This document shows positions 20,428 through 23,971 of a stretch of DNA of 23,971 nucleotides, in pieces. Source of the stretch: Saccoglossus kowalevskii (Eukaryota; Hemichordata; Enteropneusta; Harrimaniidae); contig NW_003139825.1 of the NCBI RefSeq assembly GCF_000003605.2, positions 72,753-96,723 of the forward strand, given 5' to 3'. Made by a program: the position numbers and the translations under genes. Every line of letters starts with the position of its first letter. Position 1 is the first letter of the stretch. The notes under the pieces were generated by a model. That model was not told the origin of the DNA, did no database searches, and saw only the letters and a list, made by a program, of their open reading frames with translations.

Positions 20428-22380
20428 TTAGTTGCAGCACTGATCCAATTATTACTCCTGTTTTAACTTTACTGCTAGCAATTAGAATACACCTTTGCCA
20501 ACATGCAGCTGATTTAGTTGCAGCAATGATCCAATTATTAACCCTGTCTTAACATTACTGCTAGATATTAGAATACACCTTTGACAACATGCAGCTGATT
20601 TAGTTGCAGCACTGATTCAATTATTGCCCCTGTTTTAACATTACTGCTAGCAATTAGAATACACCTTTGCCAACATGCAGCTGATTTAGTTGCAGCACTG
20701 ATTCAATTATTGCCCCTGTTTTAATATTACTGCTAGCAATTAGAATACACCTTTGCCAACATGCAGCTGATTTAGTTGCAGCACTGATTCAATTATTGCC
20801 CCTGTTTTAACATTACTGCTAGCAATTAGAATACACCTTTGCCAACATGCAGCTGATTTAGTTGCAGCACTGATTCAATTATTGCCCCTGTTTTAATATT
20901 ACTGCTAGCAATTAGAATACACCTTTGCCAACATGCAGCTGATTTAGTTGCAGCACTGATTCAATTATTACCCCTCTCTTAACATTACTGCTAGATATTA
21001 GAATACACCTTTGCCAACATGCAGCTGATTTAGTTGCAGCACTGATCCAATTATTACCCCTGTTTTAACATTACAGCTAACAATTAGAATACACCTTTGG
21101 CAACATGCAGCTGACTTAGTTGCAGTACTGATTCAATTATTGCCCCTGTTTTAATATTACTGCTAGCAATTATAATACACCTTTGCCAACATGCAGCTGA
21201 TGTAGTTGCAGCACTGTTTAAATTATTGCCCCTGTTTTAACATTACTGCTAGCAATTAGAATACACCTTTGCCAGCATGCAGCTGATTTAGTTGCAGCAC
21301 TGATACAATTATTACCCCTGTTTTAACATTACTGTTAGCAATTAGAATACACCTTTGCCAGTATGCAGCTGATTTAGTTGCAGCACTGATCCAATTATTA
21401 CCCCTGTTTTAACATTACTGCTAGCAATTAGAATACACCTTTTCCAACATGCAGCTGATTTAGTTGCAGCACTGATCCAATTATTACCCCTGTTTTAACA
21501 TTACTGCTAGCAATTAGAATACACCTTTGCCAACATGTAGCTGATTTAGTTGCAGCACTGATTCAATTATTGCCCCTGTTTTAACATTACTGCTAGCAAT
21601 TAGAATACACCTTTGCCAGTATGCAGCTGATTTAGTTGCAGCACTGATTCAATTATTGCCCCTGTTTTAACATTACTGCTAGCAATTAGAATACACCTTT
21701 GCCAGCATGCAGCTGATTTAGTTGCAGCACTGTTTAAATTATTGCCCCTGTTTTAACATTACTGCTAGCAATTAGAATACACCTTTTCCAACATGCAGCT
21801 GATTTCGTTGCAGCACTGATTCAATTATTCCCCCTGTTTTAACATTACTGCTAGCAATTAGAATACACCTTTGCCAACATGCAGCTGATTTAGTTGCAGC
21901 ACTGATTCAATTATTGCCCCTGTTTTAACATTACTGCTAGCAATTAGAATACACCATAGCCAACATGCAGCTGATTTAGTTGCAGCACTGATTCAATTAT
22001 TGCCCCTGTTTTAACATTACTGCTAGCAATTAGAATACACCTTTGCCAAAATGCAGCTGATTTAGTTGCAGTACTGATCCAATAATTTCTTCTGTTTTAA
22101 CATTACTGCTAGCAATTAGAATACACCTTTGCCAAAATGCAGCTGATTTAGTTGCAGTACTGATCCAATAATTTCTTCTGTTTTAACATTACTGCAAGCA
22201 ATTAGAATACACCTTTGCCAAAATTCAGCGATTTAGTTGCAGCACTGATCCAATTATTACTTCTGTTTTAACATTACTGCTAGCAATTAGAATACACCTT
22301 TGCCAAAATGCAGCTGATTTAGTTGCAGCACTGATCCAATTATTACTTTTGTTTTAACATTACTGCTAGCAATTAGAATA
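20428..22380. repeat. 86-bp satellite array, 23 copies
   Basis: Tandem array of an 86-bp unit beginning TTAGTTGCAGCACTGATTCA and including CCCCTGTTTTAACATTACTG, CTAGCAATTAGAATACACC and TTTGCCAACATGCAGCTGAT. Unit starts run 20428, 20514, 20600 and so on at exact 86-bp steps to 22148, then 22233 and 22319. One 1-bp deletion is seen near 22224, and the last copy is cut at 62 bp. Each unit holds TGCAGCT-GATTT-AGTTGCA, a 7-bp stem with one G-T pair and a 5-base loop. Copies at 20600/20772 (TTTTAACATT) alternate with 20686/20858 (TTTTAATATT), giving a 172-bp dimer. Variants CTAGATATT recur 430 bp (five units) apart. Right-hand copies share a CTTCTG or CTTTTG variant. Confidence 0.97.
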
Positions 22381-23611
22381 TGCATTCTACTGTATTCAGA
22401 GTGTTTTGGTATCATATCTCTCAGAAAAAGTCACATTACCAAATAATTTTATGTGCGTCAAATTCAAGTTACGTCGATTCAAATGATGTATCTCTCGTAA
22501 AACTGAAGCGTTTTGACAAAACTTTCAATACGATGCAGACTTTAATATATACTTTGCTATATACTTTAATATCTGAAAAAAACGAAGAATCCCAAAACGT
22601 AAATAATCGTCATGTTACGGATACGGCGTAACCCTTGTTGTCAATCGTTTATCGAAGACAGACATTGCTCAGAAAATAATCCTCTTAACACCTTTACAAA
22701 ATAGACGTTGCTAATATATCGTTCCATTGTTATCCTGGATTCGCCAAAGCACATGTCAACTGTGACGTCATTGGGTGCGAGTCTGAAAGTAATTTATCTT
22801 TTGTACATCGATAATTGAATTTATATGAAAAACCGCTTTTGTTCATTTAATGTAAGGATCGAAGAAGGTCAAATTTCTTCTTGTATCGTTAAAGATGTAG
22901 CATGATATTTATCAATGAAATAAAATGTCCTCACCGCCTAATCTTTCGTGAATTCGGCGCATCAATATGCGATCTTGGTTAAATGCGTTGTGGAATAGAA
23001 AACAACGTGCTATCACATTAAAGGATAATTGACCAGATGACACGTGACTCAGCACGTATATCAAAAGGTCACATCTAACACGTTCGTCTAGAACTAAAAT
23101 GTTTTGCAATTAAAGCGCACCCAAGTCTAATCTCACAACAAATTCACGTAAGGGTATTGAAATTACAATGACAAACAAAAGAAACGGATTTAATAAGGTA
23201 GTCAACGTAAACAATGCTGTCTCACAATTCCTTGGTGCAGTTCCCTGTATGGACAGCTTTTTCCTTTACTACGCTAATCAGTGGACACCTTCGAGATGAG
23301 ATTTCAGGGAATGGCGATGAATAGCGCAGTGGGTTCCATTGAGGTCTGTTTCAACTGTTTATCACTTTACTATAGATACAGTTACCACATCTCAGTTGCC
23401 TTGGTTGAGTGTTTGATCGTCTATGTATCAAAGTTGAATAAATTAAATATATCCTAGATCTGAACTAGATGTTTATTAGTGTAAACTAGTTACTCAAATC
23501 ACCAACAGGTGAACGAACAATCGACACATTTGTATTTTGGAATAAATATAGCATATACAACACTTTATTGAATGTCTTTCTTTTCTTTATAGTTGAGTTC
23601 TTTATACATTA
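22381..23611. other. Non-coding stretch with one CRE palindrome
   Basis: An 83-codon plus-strand frame (22380-22631) and a 65-codon minus-strand frame (22912-23109) show no motif. A perfect TGACGTCA lies at 22763-22770. No gene is recognised. Confidence 0.4.
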
Positions 23612-23971
23612 CTATATTAGCATTATTGCCTTCTATATATCAGTGTATTAGCAATATTGCCTTCTATATATCAGTGTATTAGCAATATTACTTTCTATAT
23701 ATCAATGTATTATCAATATTGCCTTCTATATATTGTATTAGCAATATTGCCTTCTATATACATTGTATCACTATATTAGCAATATTGCCTTCTATGTATC
23801 ACTATATTAGCAATATTGCCTTCTATATATCAGTGTATTAGCAATATTACTTTATTTATATCAATGTATTATCAATATTGCCTTCTATATATCATTGTAT
23901 TAGCAATATTTCCCTCTATATATCATTGTATTAGCAACATTGCCTTCTATATATCACTATATTAGCAATAT
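23612..23971. repeat. 31-bp minisatellite, about 11.5 copies, cut by the window edge
   Basis: Unit GTATTAGCAATATTGCCTTC + TATATATCAGT, 31 bp, with small indels (29-37 bp between some copies). A distinctive order of variants (AGCAATATTACTTT, then ATCAATATTGCC) appears at about 23675-23720 and again about 159 bp later at 23834-23880, indicating a block duplication of about five units. The array continues beyond the last base, so its full length is unknown. Confidence 0.95.

Noticed and set aside
20304-20552. 82-codon plus-strand frame running into the satellite
   Set aside because: Half of it is satellite sequence, and the remainder shows no motif.
20428-22380. CRISPR-like array
   Set aside because: The whole 86-bp unit is conserved with no variable spacers, and the setting is a eukaryotic genome. 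It is a satellite array.

Overview
The window looks like nuclear DNA of an invertebrate animal, most likely a marine lophotrochozoan such as a mollusc; the phylum is a guess. The evidence is strongly AT-rich intergenic sequence, abundant micro- and minisatellites, relics that look like tRNA-derived SINEs, and a broken gene of a kind I remember as multi-copy and uncharacterised in cnidarian and lophotrochozoan genomes. I see no intact, recognisable protein gene, rRNA or functional tRNA. Nothing suggests a prokaryotic or organellar origin.

The only clear protein-coding homology lies on the minus strand at about 12985-9294. It is one long gene, read from high to low coordinates, broken by roughly eight or nine frameshifts and at least six in-frame stops. 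Its blocks, in order, are: an N-terminal block; a well-preserved 359-codon block; a pentanucleotide microsatellite inserted in the coding sequence; a heavily broken middle region; a block with acidic motifs of the PIN/FEN1 (XPG) nuclease superfamily; and a C-terminal cysteine-rich domain of the tesmin/TSO1 CXC type. It is best read as a dead copy of a transposon-like or otherwise repetitive gene family.

The rest is dominated by repeats. From left to right: a 33-bp minisatellite with 22 copies and an internal duplication (488-1232); a nested inverted repeat (2431-2490); a (TTTA)n tract (3153-3282); a possible SINE head (about 7789-7866); a cluster of three perfect TGACGTCA palindromes (8583-8619); a diverged ladder of about 115-bp repeats, each carrying an RFX/X-box-like GTTRCCATGGNAAC motif (13793-14398); a second, better SINE head (15299-15372); a 38-bp triplet repeat (16040-16133); two (AT)n tracts; a 23-copy, 86-bp satellite with almost no indels (20428-22380); and a 31-bp minisatellite running off the right edge (23612-23971).

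The remaining single-copy DNA (1233-2430, 3283-7779, 14400-15298, 16134-20427 and 22381-23611) has only short open frames. A few are noted as weak candidate exons. No set of genes acting together can be shown here; what is most informative is the architecture of the broken element and the regular, motif-bearing repeats.
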